Source: Pannonibacter carbonis (GTDB lineage Bacteria; Pseudomonadota; Alphaproteobacteria; Rhizobiales; Stappiaceae). Taken from it: DNA of 64,000 nt. Shown in pieces: positions 35,920 through 44,326 of this stretch. A program made the position numbers and the translations under genes. Location: NCBI RefSeq assembly GCF_003012935.1, contig NZ_PUDR01000001.1, positions 1 through 64,000 on the forward strand, in the 5' to 3' direction. How positions within the stretch are numbered: position 1 is the first letter of the stretch; every line of letters begins with the position of its first letter. The notes under the pieces are model-generated. The model saw only the letters and a program-made list of their open reading frames with translations, did not search any database and was not told the origin of the DNA.

Positions 35920-37416
35920 ATGACCCGTCACCCGGCTTCGCCGCTCACGCCCGCTCGTCCCGACCGTTTCCCGCTGGCTCCGGGGCTGGAGATCAGCCGC
36001 GCCCTCACGGGCCTGTGGCAGGTGGCCGACATCGAACGCAAGTCCGGCCCGATCGACCCTGATCTTGGCGCGGACTGGCTGGAGGCCTATGTCCGCGACG
36101 GCTTCACCACCTTCGACATGGCCGACCATTACGGCACCTCCGAGCTGATCACCGGCCGCCTGCTGTCGCGCTTTGCAAACGGCAGCGCCGACCGGCCGCT
36201 TGCCTTCACCAAATGGTGCCCCGAACCCGGCCCGATGACCGCCGACGTGGTGCGCGCGGGCGTCGAGGAGCGGCTGGCGCGCCTCGGCACCGACTGCATC
36301 GACCTGCTGCAGTTCCATTGGTGGAGCTTCGAGCATCCGGGCTGGCTCGACGCCCTGCACGAGCTGACGCGCCTGCGGGCCGAGGGACTGATCCGCGAGA
36401 TCGGCGTCACCAATTTCGATGCCGCCCACCTGCATCTGGCACTGGCCGACGGCATTCCGCTCGCCACCAACCAGGTCTCCTTCTCGCTGGTGGACCGGCG
36501 CGCGGCGGGCCAGCTGGCCGAGGTCTGCAGCGCCCACGGCGTGCATCTTCTGGCCTATGGCACGCTCTGCGGCGGCTTCCTGTCCGGCCGCTGGCTCGGC
36601 CAGCCGGAGCCGCACGACATCGAGGACTGGAGCAAGATGAAGTACAAGCGCTTCATCGACACCATCGGTGGCTGGACTGCCTTCCAGGGCATCCTTGCGG
36701 CTGCCGGCGCCATCGCCACGAAGCACGGCGTCTCGATTTCCAACGTCGCCACCCGCTGGGTCCTCGAGCAGACGGCAGTCGCCGGCGTCATCATCGGCGC
36801 ACGCCTCGGCGAGGCCATGCACACCGCCGACAATCTCAAGCTCTTCGGCTTCAGGCTGGACGCGGAGGACCACGCTCGTCTCGATGCGGCCTTTGCCGCG
36901 ACACAGCCCGTGCCGGGCGACTGCGGCGATGAATACCGCAAGCCCCCCTTCCTCACCGCCTCGGGGGATCTCAGCCATCACCTCAGCGAGATGCCGCGCG
37001 CCAGCACCACCGAACTGACGCCGCACCGCCCCGGCGGCCTGCGCGTGCTGACCGGCTCGGAGTGGGAGGACATCGCCGGCTATTGCCGCGCCCAGCGCAT
37101 CGGCGACCGCATCCTCGTCTCCGGCACCACGGCCACGGCCGGCGCCAGCCGCCCCGTCGCCCCGCAGGATGCCGCCGCCCAGACCACCTATATCCTCGAC
37201 AAGATCCAGTCGGCCCTGACCGCGCTCGGCGCCAGCGCCGAGGACGTGGTCCGCACCCGCGTCTATCTCACTGACCCGGAGGATGCCTTGCCGGTGTCGC
37301 GGGCCCATGGCCGCGTCTTCGGCGAGATCAAGCCCGCCAACACCCTCCTCGCCGTCGCCCGCCTGATCGGCGACTACAAGGTGGAAATCGAGGCCGAGGC
37401 GATCATCCGGCCGTAA
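35920..37416 (+). CDS. Aldo/keto reductase fused to a RidA-like domain
   Basis: A 498-residue two-domain protein. Residues 1 to about 345 form an aldo/keto reductase barrel (catalytic Tyr in MADHYG near residue 69, Lys in AFTKW near 97, IIGARLG near the domain end). Residues about 365-498 are a complete RidA/YjgF domain (ILVSGTTAT, VVRTRVYLTDPED, VARLIGDYKVEIEAEAI). In RidA enamine/imine deaminases the motif PAR supplies the carboxylate-binding arginine; here it reads PAN (Asn474), so classic deaminase activity is doubtful. It follows the GntR gene after 44 bases. The N-terminal half is a paralogue of the reductase in the divergent operon. Confidence 0.9.
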   Translation: MTRHPASPLTPARPDRFPLAPGLEISRALTGLWQVADIERKSGPIDPDLGADWLEAYVRDGFTTFDMADHYGTSELITGRLLSRFANGSADRPLAFTKWCPEPGPMTADVVRAGVEERLARLGTDCIDLLQFHWWSFEHPGWLDALHELTRLRAEGLIREIGVTNFDAAHLHLALADGIPLATNQVSFSLVDRRAAGQLAEVCSAHGVHLLAYGTLCGGFLSGRWLGQPEPHDIEDWSKMKYKRFIDTIGGWTAFQGILAAAGAIATKHGVSISNVATRWVLEQTAVAGVIIGARLGEAMHTADNLKLFGFRLDAEDHARLDAAFAATQPVPGDCGDEYRKPPFLTASGDLSHHLSEMPRASTTELTPHRPGGLRVLTGSEWEDIAGYCRAQRIGDRILVSGTTATAGASRPVAPQDAAAQTTYILDKIQSALTALGASAEDVVRTRVYLTDPEDALPVSRAHGRVFGEIKPANTLLAVARLIGDYKVEIEAEAIIRP

Positions 37417-37449
37417 GTCCGCTCGATCCCGAAAAGGACGCCGGACGCC

Positions 37450-39180
37450 TCACGCGTCTAGCGTCTGGGCCGCGTGCAGGTCGGCATAGAGGCCGCCGCG
37501 TGCCACCAGCTCGGCATGGGTGCCGCTCTCGGCGATGCCGCCCTCGGCCACCACGACGATGCGGTCGGCGTTGCGGATGGTGGCGAGCCGGTGGGCGATC
37601 ACCAGCGTCGTGCGCCCATGCGACAGGCTGGCGAGGGACCGCTGGATCTCCCGTTCCGTCTGGCTGTCCAGCGCCGAGGTCGCCTCGTCCAGGATCAGGA
37701 TCGGCGGGTTCTTGAGGAAGATCCGAGCGATCGACAGGCGCTGCTTTTGCCCGCCGGAGAGCTTCACCCCGCGCTCGCCGATGATGGTATCGAGCCCGTC
37801 CGGCATCGAGGTGATGAGGTCGGCCAGATGCGCCCGCCGGGCCGCGTCCCAGATCTCGTGCTCGCTCGCCCCCAGCCGCCCATAGGCGATGTTCTCGCGG
37901 ATCGAGCCACCGAACAGGAACACGTCCTGCTGCACGATGCCAATCTGGCTGCGCAGGGACGTCATGGTGTAGTCGCGGATGTCCGTGCCATCGACAAGAA
38001 TGGCTCCCTGTGTCGGCTCGTAAAAGCGCGGCAGCAAGGACAACAGCGTCGTCTTGCCAGCACCCGACGGCCCGACAAAGGCGATGGTCTGTCCGGCACG
38101 GATCTCCAGGTTCACATGGCTCAGCACGGGCCTTTCGCCGGAATGGGCACCGGAATAGCCGAACGAGACATCCTCGAAGCGGATGTCACCCTTCAAAGGA
38201 GGGGCTACCCGGGCCGTCGGGGCATCGGTGATGTCCGGAGCGGTGCCGATCAGGTCGAGATAGCGGCGGAAGCCAGCGATGCCCTTCGGATAGGTCTCGA
38301 TCACCGAATTGATCTTCTCGATCGGCCGGAAGAACACGTTGACCAGCAGCAGGAAGCCGACGAAGCCGCCATAGGTCAGCTCGCCGCGCAGCACCAAATA
38401 GCTGCCCGCCAGCATGACGAGAAGCTGCACGATGCGCATGCTCATGTAGCTGAGCGTCGTGGAGGCGGCCATGATCTTGTAGGCATCGAGCTTGGTGGTG
38501 CGGTACTTCTGGTTGTCCGCCTCGAACAGGCGCTTTTCATGCGCCTCGTTGGCAAAGGCCTGCACCGTGCGCATGCCTCCGACATTCTCCTCGATGCGCA
38601 CGTTGAAGTCGCCGATTCGGCCATAGATGCGGCGCCAGTTCTGCGTCATCTGCCCGCCGTAGCGGCTCGTCACCCACATCACCAGCGGCACGATGAGCCC
38701 GGTCATCAGCGCCAGATGCACATTCACCCAGAGCATCAGCGCAAAGGCACCGAGGAAGGTCATCACCGCGATGAACAGATCCTCCGGCCCGTGATGCGCC
38801 ACCTCGCCGATCTCTTCCAGATCCTTGGTGATCCGCGCGATCAGATGGCCGGTCTTGTGGTTGTCATAGAAGCGGAACGACAGTTTCTGCAGGTGCTCGA
38901 AGGCCTTGCGCCGCATGTCGGTCTCGATGTTGATCCCGAGCATGTGCCCCCAATAGACCACCACCGCATTGAGGCCGCCGGTCACGAGATACATGACAAA
39001 CAGCCCCGCCCCGGCCAGAAGGATCAGCGAGACGCTCTGCTGCGGCAGCAGCTGGTCGACAAACATCGTCACCGCAATCGGGAACGCCAGTTCCAGCAGA
39101 CCCGCAACAACGGCACAGCCAAAGTCGAGAAGAAACAGCCCCCGATAGGGAGCGTAATAGGCAAAAAATCTGGAAAGCAT
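37450..39180 (-). CDS. ABC exporter, fused membrane and ATPase domains (MsbA-like)
   Basis: A 576-residue half-transporter. Six membrane helices occupy about residues 1-310, then a nucleotide-binding domain with Walker A GPSGAGKTT, signature LSGGQKQR and Walker B ILILDEATSALD. ATG 39180 opens with a short amphipathic stretch (MLSRFFAYYAPYRG) typical of the family; the frame extends 47 codons further without a domain. It would act as a homodimer exporting lipids or hydrophobic compounds. It is a single gene, convergent with the AKR-RidA gene, and its substrate is not indicated by context. Confidence 0.9.
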   Translation of the reverse strand: MLSRFFAYYAPYRGLFLLDFGCAVVAGLLELAFPIAVTMFVDQLLPQQSVSLILLAGAGLFVMYLVTGGLNAVVVYWGHMLGINIETDMRRKAFEHLQKLSFRFYDNHKTGHLIARITKDLEEIGEVAHHGPEDLFIAVMTFLGAFALMLWVNVHLALMTGLIVPLVMWVTSRYGGQMTQNWRRIYGRIGDFNVRIEENVGGMRTVQAFANEAHEKRLFEADNQKYRTTKLDAYKIMAASTTLSYMSMRIVQLLVMLAGSYLVLRGELTYGGFVGFLLLVNVFFRPIEKINSVIETYPKGIAGFRRYLDLIGTAPDITDAPTARVAPPLKGDIRFEDVSFGYSGAHSGERPVLSHVNLEIRAGQTIAFVGPSGAGKTTLLSLLPRFYEPTQGAILVDGTDIRDYTMTSLRSQIGIVQQDVFLFGGSIRENIAYGRLGASEHEIWDAARRAHLADLITSMPDGLDTIIGERGVKLSGGQKQRLSIARIFLKNPPILILDEATSALDSQTEREIQRSLASLSHGRTTLVIAHRLATIRNADRIVVVAEGGIAESGTHAELVARGGLYADLHAAQTLDA

Positions 39181-39354
39181 GGGACCGTCCGGCGGGGAAC
39201 GAGGCAGGAGCAACCCTGCGTAGCGCCTTTCGCGGTCGGTCGAAAGGTCGCTGTCCCCTGAGAATGCCTGTTTGCCGCGCGCTGTAACCCTGTCGACACA
39301 GCTGAGTTCGACCTCTTGCAACCGGGCCTCCCGGTCATCCTGCGCCGTTCCGCA

Positions 39355-39382
39355 CGCAAAAACCCCCGCGCGGCGGCGCGGG
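39355..39382 (-). terminator. Terminator after amino acid-binding protein gene
   Basis: Arms CCCGCGC (39365-39371) and GCGCGGG (39376-39382) with a 4-base loop. On the minus strand it is followed by GGTTTTTG. It lies 37 bases after the stop of the binding protein, which therefore ends its own transcript. Confidence 0.65.
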
Positions 39383-39418
39383 AGTTTTCTGTCATCAGCC
39401 GGGAGATCGTGCCTGAGA

Positions 39419-40243
39419 TCAGCCGCCGAAGCCGAAGCCGACCGGCATGTCCGTCAGCGTGATGCCAAAGGGCTCGAGGCTCTTGACGATCCAGGTCTGG
39501 TTGTTGCCGATGCGGCGGTTGTATTCCGCCCAAGCCGAAACGAAGCTCTTGAAGGTCTCGTCGGCACCATAGTTGAGGGCAACCACCGAAGGCGTGGACA
39601 AGACCGGCGTCGGCACTTTCACGGCACCGATGTTCGGCGCCTTCTTGGAAATGACGAGACCGTTCAGCATCGTGTTGACGAGACCATCGGCCTTGCCCGT
39701 TGTCACCGCAATGATGGCTTCATCGCGGGTCTTGAAGCGCAGGATGTTGGCTTTCGGCAGGTATTGCTGCGTGATGAGATCCTGGGCCGATCCCATGTCG
39801 ACGGCAAATGTGTACTTGGGATCGTTGAGTTCGCCCCAGGTCTTGCCTGTCAGCTCATCCTTGGCCGAGACGATGATGAAGCTGTTGTAGTAGGTCGGAT
39901 CGGAGAAGGAGACCGACATGGCGCGAACCGGCGTCGCAGTCACGGCGAAGGCCATGTCGACCTTGCCGCTCTGAACGTCGAGGATCGCATTGGCCCAGCT
40001 GGATTCAACGATTTCCAGCTTCACATCCAGCGTCTTGGCGATGTCCGAGGCCATGTCGATGACGAAGCCCTGCCATTCCCCGGTCCGCGGATCCTTGTTG
40101 AAATACGGTACCTCGTTGAGGATGGCCGGAATGCGCAGGACGCCGCGCGCGCGGATGTCCTCGATCGTGCCCGCACTGGCGGCGCTTGCGCCGATTGACA
40201 GGGCCATGGCGGCAACGCCGCAGAGTTTGGCGAAGAAATTCAT
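39419..40243 (-). CDS. Polar amino acid ABC substrate-binding protein (SBP family 3)
   Basis: Periplasmic binding protein of 274 residues. ATG 40243 has GGGAGGTC upstream and starts a Sec signal peptide cleaved after ASA near residue 23. Family 3 marks: IRARGVLRI, QGFVIDMASDIAKTL and the MAFAVTATPVRAMSVSFSDPTYY segment that binds amino acids. The only fitting permease and ATPase are at 47604-49053 on the other strand, in the divergent operon, so the three probably form one HAAT-type importer. Homologues bind glutamate, glutamine, arginine, cystine or opines. Confidence 0.9.
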   Translation of the reverse strand: MNFFAKLCGVAAMALSIGASAASAGTIEDIRARGVLRIPAILNEVPYFNKDPRTGEWQGFVIDMASDIAKTLDVKLEIVESSWANAILDVQSGKVDMAFAVTATPVRAMSVSFSDPTYYNSFIIVSAKDELTGKTWGELNDPKYTFAVDMGSAQDLITQQYLPKANILRFKTRDEAIIAVTTGKADGLVNTMLNGLVISKKAPNIGAVKVPTPVLSTPSVVALNYGADETFKSFVSAWAEYNRRIGNNQTWIVKSLEPFGITLTDMPVGFGFGG

Positions 40244-40380
40244 GGGTCTGATGACCTCCCTTGTTCCCCTGGGATAGCTGGCGGACCGGCCATGCTGCCG
40301 GCCTCTCTTGGCCGCCCTCAAGCCTAGAGCCCGTGCTAGGCGGAACAATGCTAGAGACGCCGATGCTCTTATGGCGTTTT

Positions 40381-41301
40381 TTATATGTTGCTGTCGCCGC
40401 CACGCGGCGGATCCAGTACCGGGCCCACCAGTTCGCGCTGGCAGTCTTCGTAGAGACGCTGCACCATCGGGTGCTTCTGCAGGAAGCCGGCCGTGCCGAA
40501 GTAGACCCGGACTTCAGGCAGGTTCTCCAGCCGCAGACTGCTGATCACCACGTCCTCAGGCGACACGCACCAGGACGGAATGATGGAAAAGCCGAGCCCC
40601 TCCTCGACGCAGCGCTTGACCGACGAACTGCCCGAGGTGGAAATCGACGGCAGGACCGTGGCGCCGTTGCGCCCGAGGAAATCGACCGCGAGATTGCGCA
40701 GCGTCTGGCCAGGCTCATAGGTGATGAAGGGGCGCCCCTGCGCCCACAAGGGCACATCCGCAGGCGCAGGCGCGGCACCCCATGAGCGTGGATAGACAAG
40801 GCTCAGCCGGTAGCTGCCCAGAAGCCGTTGCGGCACCACAGGATCGCCGAAGAACCGCTCCGAAATGCAAACATCCAGGCTCCCGTTCTTGACCAGTTCG
40901 GCGAGCACCGTGTCACGCTCATAGACCGCGAATTCCATGTCCGGAAACTCTTCCCGGAACCGCGTCAGCACCTTCGGAAACAGATAGAAGAAGATCGCCT
41001 GGGGCATGCCGACCCGCAGCGCTGACCGCTGGTTTTCGATCAGCTTGGTCAGCCGCTCGAGCATGATGTCGAGTTCGGGATGCAGCAGGCTGTAGAGCGC
41101 CCGGCCGCGCGGCGTCAGTGCGATCCGTTTGGCACCTTGTTCGGAATCGATCAGCTTGCCATTGAGGATCTGTTCCAGCCGGCGTACGTGGTTGGCCGCA
41201 GACTGATAGCTGAGGTTCAGCTCGCGCGCCGCTCCGGAGAACGAGCCATGCCGGGCGACCTGATAGAAGGTCTGGATGAGCGTGAGGCTGATCTTGGCCA
41301 T
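40381..41301 (-). CDS. LysR family transcriptional regulator
   Basis: A 306-residue LysR protein. ATG 41301 has GGGAGAC at good distance; the upstream extension of 75 codons lacks support. The helix-turn-helix contains SFSGAARELNLSYQSAANHV near residues 20-39, then a substrate-binding domain. It is divergent from the dehydrogenase operon and upstream of the binding protein, so it is the obvious local regulator. The C-terminal half has the usual FSIIPSW segment of the sensor domain. Confidence 0.9.
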   Translation of the reverse strand: MAKISLTLIQTFYQVARHGSFSGAARELNLSYQSAANHVRRLEQILNGKLIDSEQGAKRIALTPRGRALYSLLHPELDIMLERLTKLIENQRSALRVGMPQAIFFYLFPKVLTRFREEFPDMEFAVYERDTVLAELVKNGSLDVCISERFFGDPVVPQRLLGSYRLSLVYPRSWGAAPAPADVPLWAQGRPFITYEPGQTLRNLAVDFLGRNGATVLPSISTSGSSSVKRCVEEGLGFSIIPSWCVSPEDVVISSLRLENLPEVRVYFGTAGFLQKHPMVQRLYEDCQRELVGPVLDPPRGGDSNI

Positions 41302-41347
41302 GCGTGTCTCCCTGCCGCACCGCCATAAGGCGCAAGGCTTGCTTAGC

Positions 41348-41390
41348 CGATACAAAAATTCGCAGCAAGCAAGGCCGTCATCTTGTATCG
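41348..41390. promoter_or_regulatory. Inverted repeat in the LysR/dehydrogenase intergenic region
   Basis: CGATACAA (41348-41355) and TTGTATCG (41383-41390) are perfect 8-base inverted copies 35 bases apart centre to centre. They lie between the divergent LysR gene and the amino acid dehydrogenase operon. The spacing suits a LysR tetramer contacting recognition and activation sites. The role is inferred from position and symmetry. Confidence 0.5.
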
Positions 41391-41497
41391 ACGGTTCCGG
41401 CCCCGCCCCGCCACACTCCCCCCATTCCAGCCCGCAAGGGCCATCACCTGCAATCGAAGGGGCCGGGTCGACCGTGGCTGCTACGCCTTCCTCCCGC

Positions 41498-42670
41498 ATG
41501 ACCGTGATCGTCGCCGGCGCCGGCATCGTCGGCAGTGCCTGCGCCTATTTCCTCGGCCAGGCCGGCGCGCAGGTCCATCTGCTGGACGCCAGCGCTCCGG
41601 CGGCAGAGGCCTCGGGTGCTGCGGACGGGGCCGTATCAGTTGCTTCCAAGCGCCCCGGCCCGCTGATGACCGCCGCGCTTTCGGGCATTGCGCTGTATCG
41701 CGAGCTTGAGGAAAGCGGACCGCTGTCCGGCCTGTTCCACCGCCGCTCGACCTTCATCGTCGCGGCGAGCGAGGACGAGCAGAAGGTGCTGGAGACCCAC
41801 GCCACCGCGCTTGCCGATGCCGGCGTCGTCATCACCGCCATTGCAGGCGACGACATCCCCAGGCGTTTCCCGGCCCTGTCCAGGGCCGCCAGCCTGATCA
41901 TTGAAGTGCAAGGCGAAGGCCATGCCATCGGCTATCAGGTGGTCCACCGGCTCATCGCCGCATCGGGGGCAACAGTCCACCGGTCGACGCCTGTCACCCG
42001 CCTCGTCCCGGATCGGTCGGGAACACGTCTTGCCGGGGTCGAGACCCCCGCGGGCTTCCTCGGCGCGGATGCGGTGGTGCTGGCGACCGGCAATGGCAGC
42101 TCCGCCCTGCTTGGCCTTGCAGATGTACTGACACCACGCAAGGGACAGCTTCTCATTACCGAGCGTGATCCGGCTCTCAACGCCGCCATGCCAGGCTCGA
42201 TCATGTCGGGCCGGTATCTCCTGTCAAAGGGTAGCCAGAAGACGGCAAGCGCAGCCCCCGCTCCGGCAGGTCCGGCACGCGGTTTCGGCCTTGTGATCGA
42301 TCCCCTGCGCACCGGCCAGTTCCTTATTGGCGGCACCCGCGAGGATCACGGCAACAAGCAGGAAACGGATCTCTCCGCCGTCTCCCGTATCCTCGCCGAT
42401 GCGGTTGCGCTGGTCCCCGACCTTGCCCGCCTGCGGCTCTTGCGCAGTTTCGCCGGAGCCCGCGCCGCCGTGCGGGACGGCCTGCCACTGGTTGGCCGGC
42501 TTCCCGGCCTCAGCAATGCCGTTGTCGCCACCGGCTTCGAGGGGGATGGCATCTGCCTCGGTCCGGTGATGGGCCGCGCCGTCGCCCGTCTTCTGCTGGA
42601 CAAGGAACCAGGCCTGGATCTGGCGCCTTTTGCCCCGAACCGGTTTCAGTCCAGCGGAGATGCTGCATGA
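41498..42670 (+). CDS. FAD-dependent amino acid/opine dehydrogenase, DadA/HcnC-like subunit
   Basis: A 390-residue flavoprotein of the glycine/D-amino acid oxidase (DAO) family. The FAD loop GAGIVGSACAYFL lies at residues 6-18, and the C-terminal GFEGDGICLGPVMG matches the DAO flavin segment. The start is uncertain: ATG 41498 lacks a clear Shine-Dalgarno sequence, whereas GTG 41474, eight codons upstream, has AAGGGG before it. It is followed by a small ferredoxin-like and a second FAD subunit, the arrangement of heterotrimeric HcnABC, opine oxidases and D-hydroxyproline dehydrogenase. It should oxidise the alpha C-N bond of an amino or N-alkylated amino acid. First gene of the operon. Confidence 0.85.
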   Translation: MTVIVAGAGIVGSACAYFLGQAGAQVHLLDASAPAAEASGAADGAVSVASKRPGPLMTAALSGIALYRELEESGPLSGLFHRRSTFIVAASEDEQKVLETHATALADAGVVITAIAGDDIPRRFPALSRAASLIIEVQGEGHAIGYQVVHRLIAASGATVHRSTPVTRLVPDRSGTRLAGVETPAGFLGADAVVLATGNGSSALLGLADVLTPRKGQLLITERDPALNAAMPGSIMSGRYLLSKGSQKTASAAPAPAGPARGFGLVIDPLRTGQFLIGGTREDHGNKQETDLSAVSRILADAVALVPDLARLRLLRSFAGARAAVRDGLPLVGRLPGLSNAVVATGFEGDGICLGPVMGRAVARLLLDKEPGLDLAPFAPNRFQSSGDAA

Positions 42671-42921
42671 CCCCTGCAACCTTCCGCTGGATGTCGCAAG
42701 ATGTGCCCTTCCGCCCGGGAGAGACCATCGCTGCAGCCCTGTCTGCCGCAGGCGTCGTTTCCTACGGGCGAGATCAGGCCGGCGCCCCGTCCCGGTATTT
42801 CTGCGGCGTCGGCGCGTGCCAGTGCTGTCTTGTCAACGTCGACGGCCGCCCCATCGAGGCCTGCCTGACTTTGGCCCGTCCCGGCCTTTCGGTCACGCCG
42901 CTGGAGCTTGACCATGCCTGA
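42667..42921 (+). CDS. [2Fe-2S] ferredoxin-like subunit of dehydrogenase (HcnA-like)
   Basis: An 84-residue protein with cysteine pattern FCGVGACQCC plus a later Cys in IEACLT, that is C-x4-C-x2-C...C of a plant-type [2Fe-2S] cluster (Fer2_4 class). Its ATG overlaps the previous stop and its stop overlaps the next start. In HcnABC-like dehydrogenases this small subunit passes electrons between the two flavin subunits. Confidence 0.88.
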   Translation: MTPATFRWMSQDVPFRPGETIAAALSAAGVVSYGRDQAGAPSRYFCGVGACQCCLVNVDGRPIEACLTLARPGLSVTPLELDHA

Positions 42922-44326
42922 CATCACGCCGGACACATTAAACCTGACACCGGATGTTCTGATCATCGGCGGCGGCCCGGCCGGAATGTCGGTCGCCATC
43001 GAATGCGCCCGCGCAGGCCTTGTCGTTACATTGGTGGAACAACGTCCCCGCCTTGGCGGCGCGATCTTTCGTCAGCCGGTCAACGGGGTCGCTCCGCTCG
43101 CACTCGCAGCTGGCCCCGAACGTCTGAAGGCAAGGCTGTTCAAGGACTTTGCTGCACAGGTAGCCCGAATTCACTGTGTCTACGGCGCCCTGTTCGCCGG
43201 CCTCGACGCGGATGGGTTGGCCATCGTGGAGGACCGGCAGACCTCGCGCGTCCTGCCGTTCCGCCCACGTGCGCTGGTCCTGGCGACTGGCGCTGTCGAA
43301 GCCGTTCTGCCCCGCCCGGGCTGGACCCTGCCCGGCGTCACGACAGCCGGTGGCCTGCAGGTCCTGATGAAGGAAACGGGCCGCGCGCCGCAGGGCCGTG
43401 TTGTCCTCGCCGGCTCGGGGCCTTTGCTCCTTGCGCTGGCCGCCCAGCTCATCCGCCTTGGCCGCCCGCCGCTTGCGGTTCTGGAGGCAGGGGATCCGAT
43501 CCGCCGGCCCGGCGCGAGCCTCGCCCTGCTGGCCCACCCCTCGCTTGTCAGTGAAGCTGCTTCGTATCTCGCGACGATTGCTCTTGCCCGCGTGCCTTGG
43601 CATCGCGGAGCACAGTTCGAGCGGATCGATCCCTGCGACCAGGCCCTGATCGTGACCTGGCGCGATCACAAGGGGCACCTCGCAAGCCTTGCAGCCGACC
43701 ATGTCAGCCTGCACGACGGGCTGGCACCCAACAACTTCGGTCTCCCGGCCGAAGCACGGGGCGGCGTCAAATCTTCTGCAGGCAATCCTCTGGTCATCCG
43801 GGTCGGCGATTGCCGCGAGGCCCTTGGTGCCGCTGCCGCCGTCGCTGGAGGCGAGGCCACGGGACGCAATCTCGCTGCTCATCTTCTCACCGGAGGAGAG
43901 GTCATTGCGGCCGAAGCAACGCTCGCCCGGCATCGCTCTGCCCAGCATCACATCGCCCGTGCCTTTGCACCGCGCCGGGGACAAGAGCTGGCAACGCAAC
44001 TGCCCGATGACACCGTGATCTGCCGCTGCGAAGGACGCACTCTCGCGGACCTGAAGAAACTGGTGGCCGAGTCACCAGGCCTGTCGGCGCGCGAACTGAA
44101 GCTCAATGGCCGCTTCGCCATGGGCGCCTGTCAGGGCCGCTTCTGTGCCAGCAACGCCGCAAGGCTCCTTGGCGAACTCTCGCACAGCGCGGATCAGGTA
44201 CCTGTCTCCGCCCTCACGGGCCAGCGCTGGCCCTTGCGCCCCGTTTCCATTGCCGCCCTCGCCGCCGCCGTCGCCGATGCGCCGCAGCCGGGCTCCTCCA
44301 CCAAAGACGACAAGGACATCAGATGA
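42914..44326 (+). CDS. FAD/NAD(P)-type oxidoreductase subunit with C-terminal [2Fe-2S] (HcnB/OoxA-like)
   Basis: A 470-residue flavoprotein. FAD-binding GGGPAGMSVA lies near residue 18, a second Rossmann segment near 155, and at the C-terminus a BFD-like cluster with CRCEG and GACQGRFC cysteines (about 375-420). ATG 42914 has GGAG seven bases upstream and was preferred to a TTG six bases before. Together with the two preceding genes it forms a three-subunit membrane-linked dehydrogenase. Homologues act on octopine, nopaline, glycine (to cyanide) or D-hydroxyproline; the substrate here is not fixed by motif. Confidence 0.88.
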   Translation: MPDITPDTLNLTPDVLIIGGGPAGMSVAIECARAGLVVTLVEQRPRLGGAIFRQPVNGVAPLALAAGPERLKARLFKDFAAQVARIHCVYGALFAGLDADGLAIVEDRQTSRVLPFRPRALVLATGAVEAVLPRPGWTLPGVTTAGGLQVLMKETGRAPQGRVVLAGSGPLLLALAAQLIRLGRPPLAVLEAGDPIRRPGASLALLAHPSLVSEAASYLATIALARVPWHRGAQFERIDPCDQALIVTWRDHKGHLASLAADHVSLHDGLAPNNFGLPAEARGGVKSSAGNPLVIRVGDCREALGAAAAVAGGEATGRNLAAHLLTGGEVIAAEATLARHRSAQHHIARAFAPRRGQELATQLPDDTVICRCEGRTLADLKKLVAESPGLSARELKLNGRFAMGACQGRFCASNAARLLGELSHSADQVPVSALTGQRWPLRPVSIAALAAAVADAPQPGSSTKDDKDIR

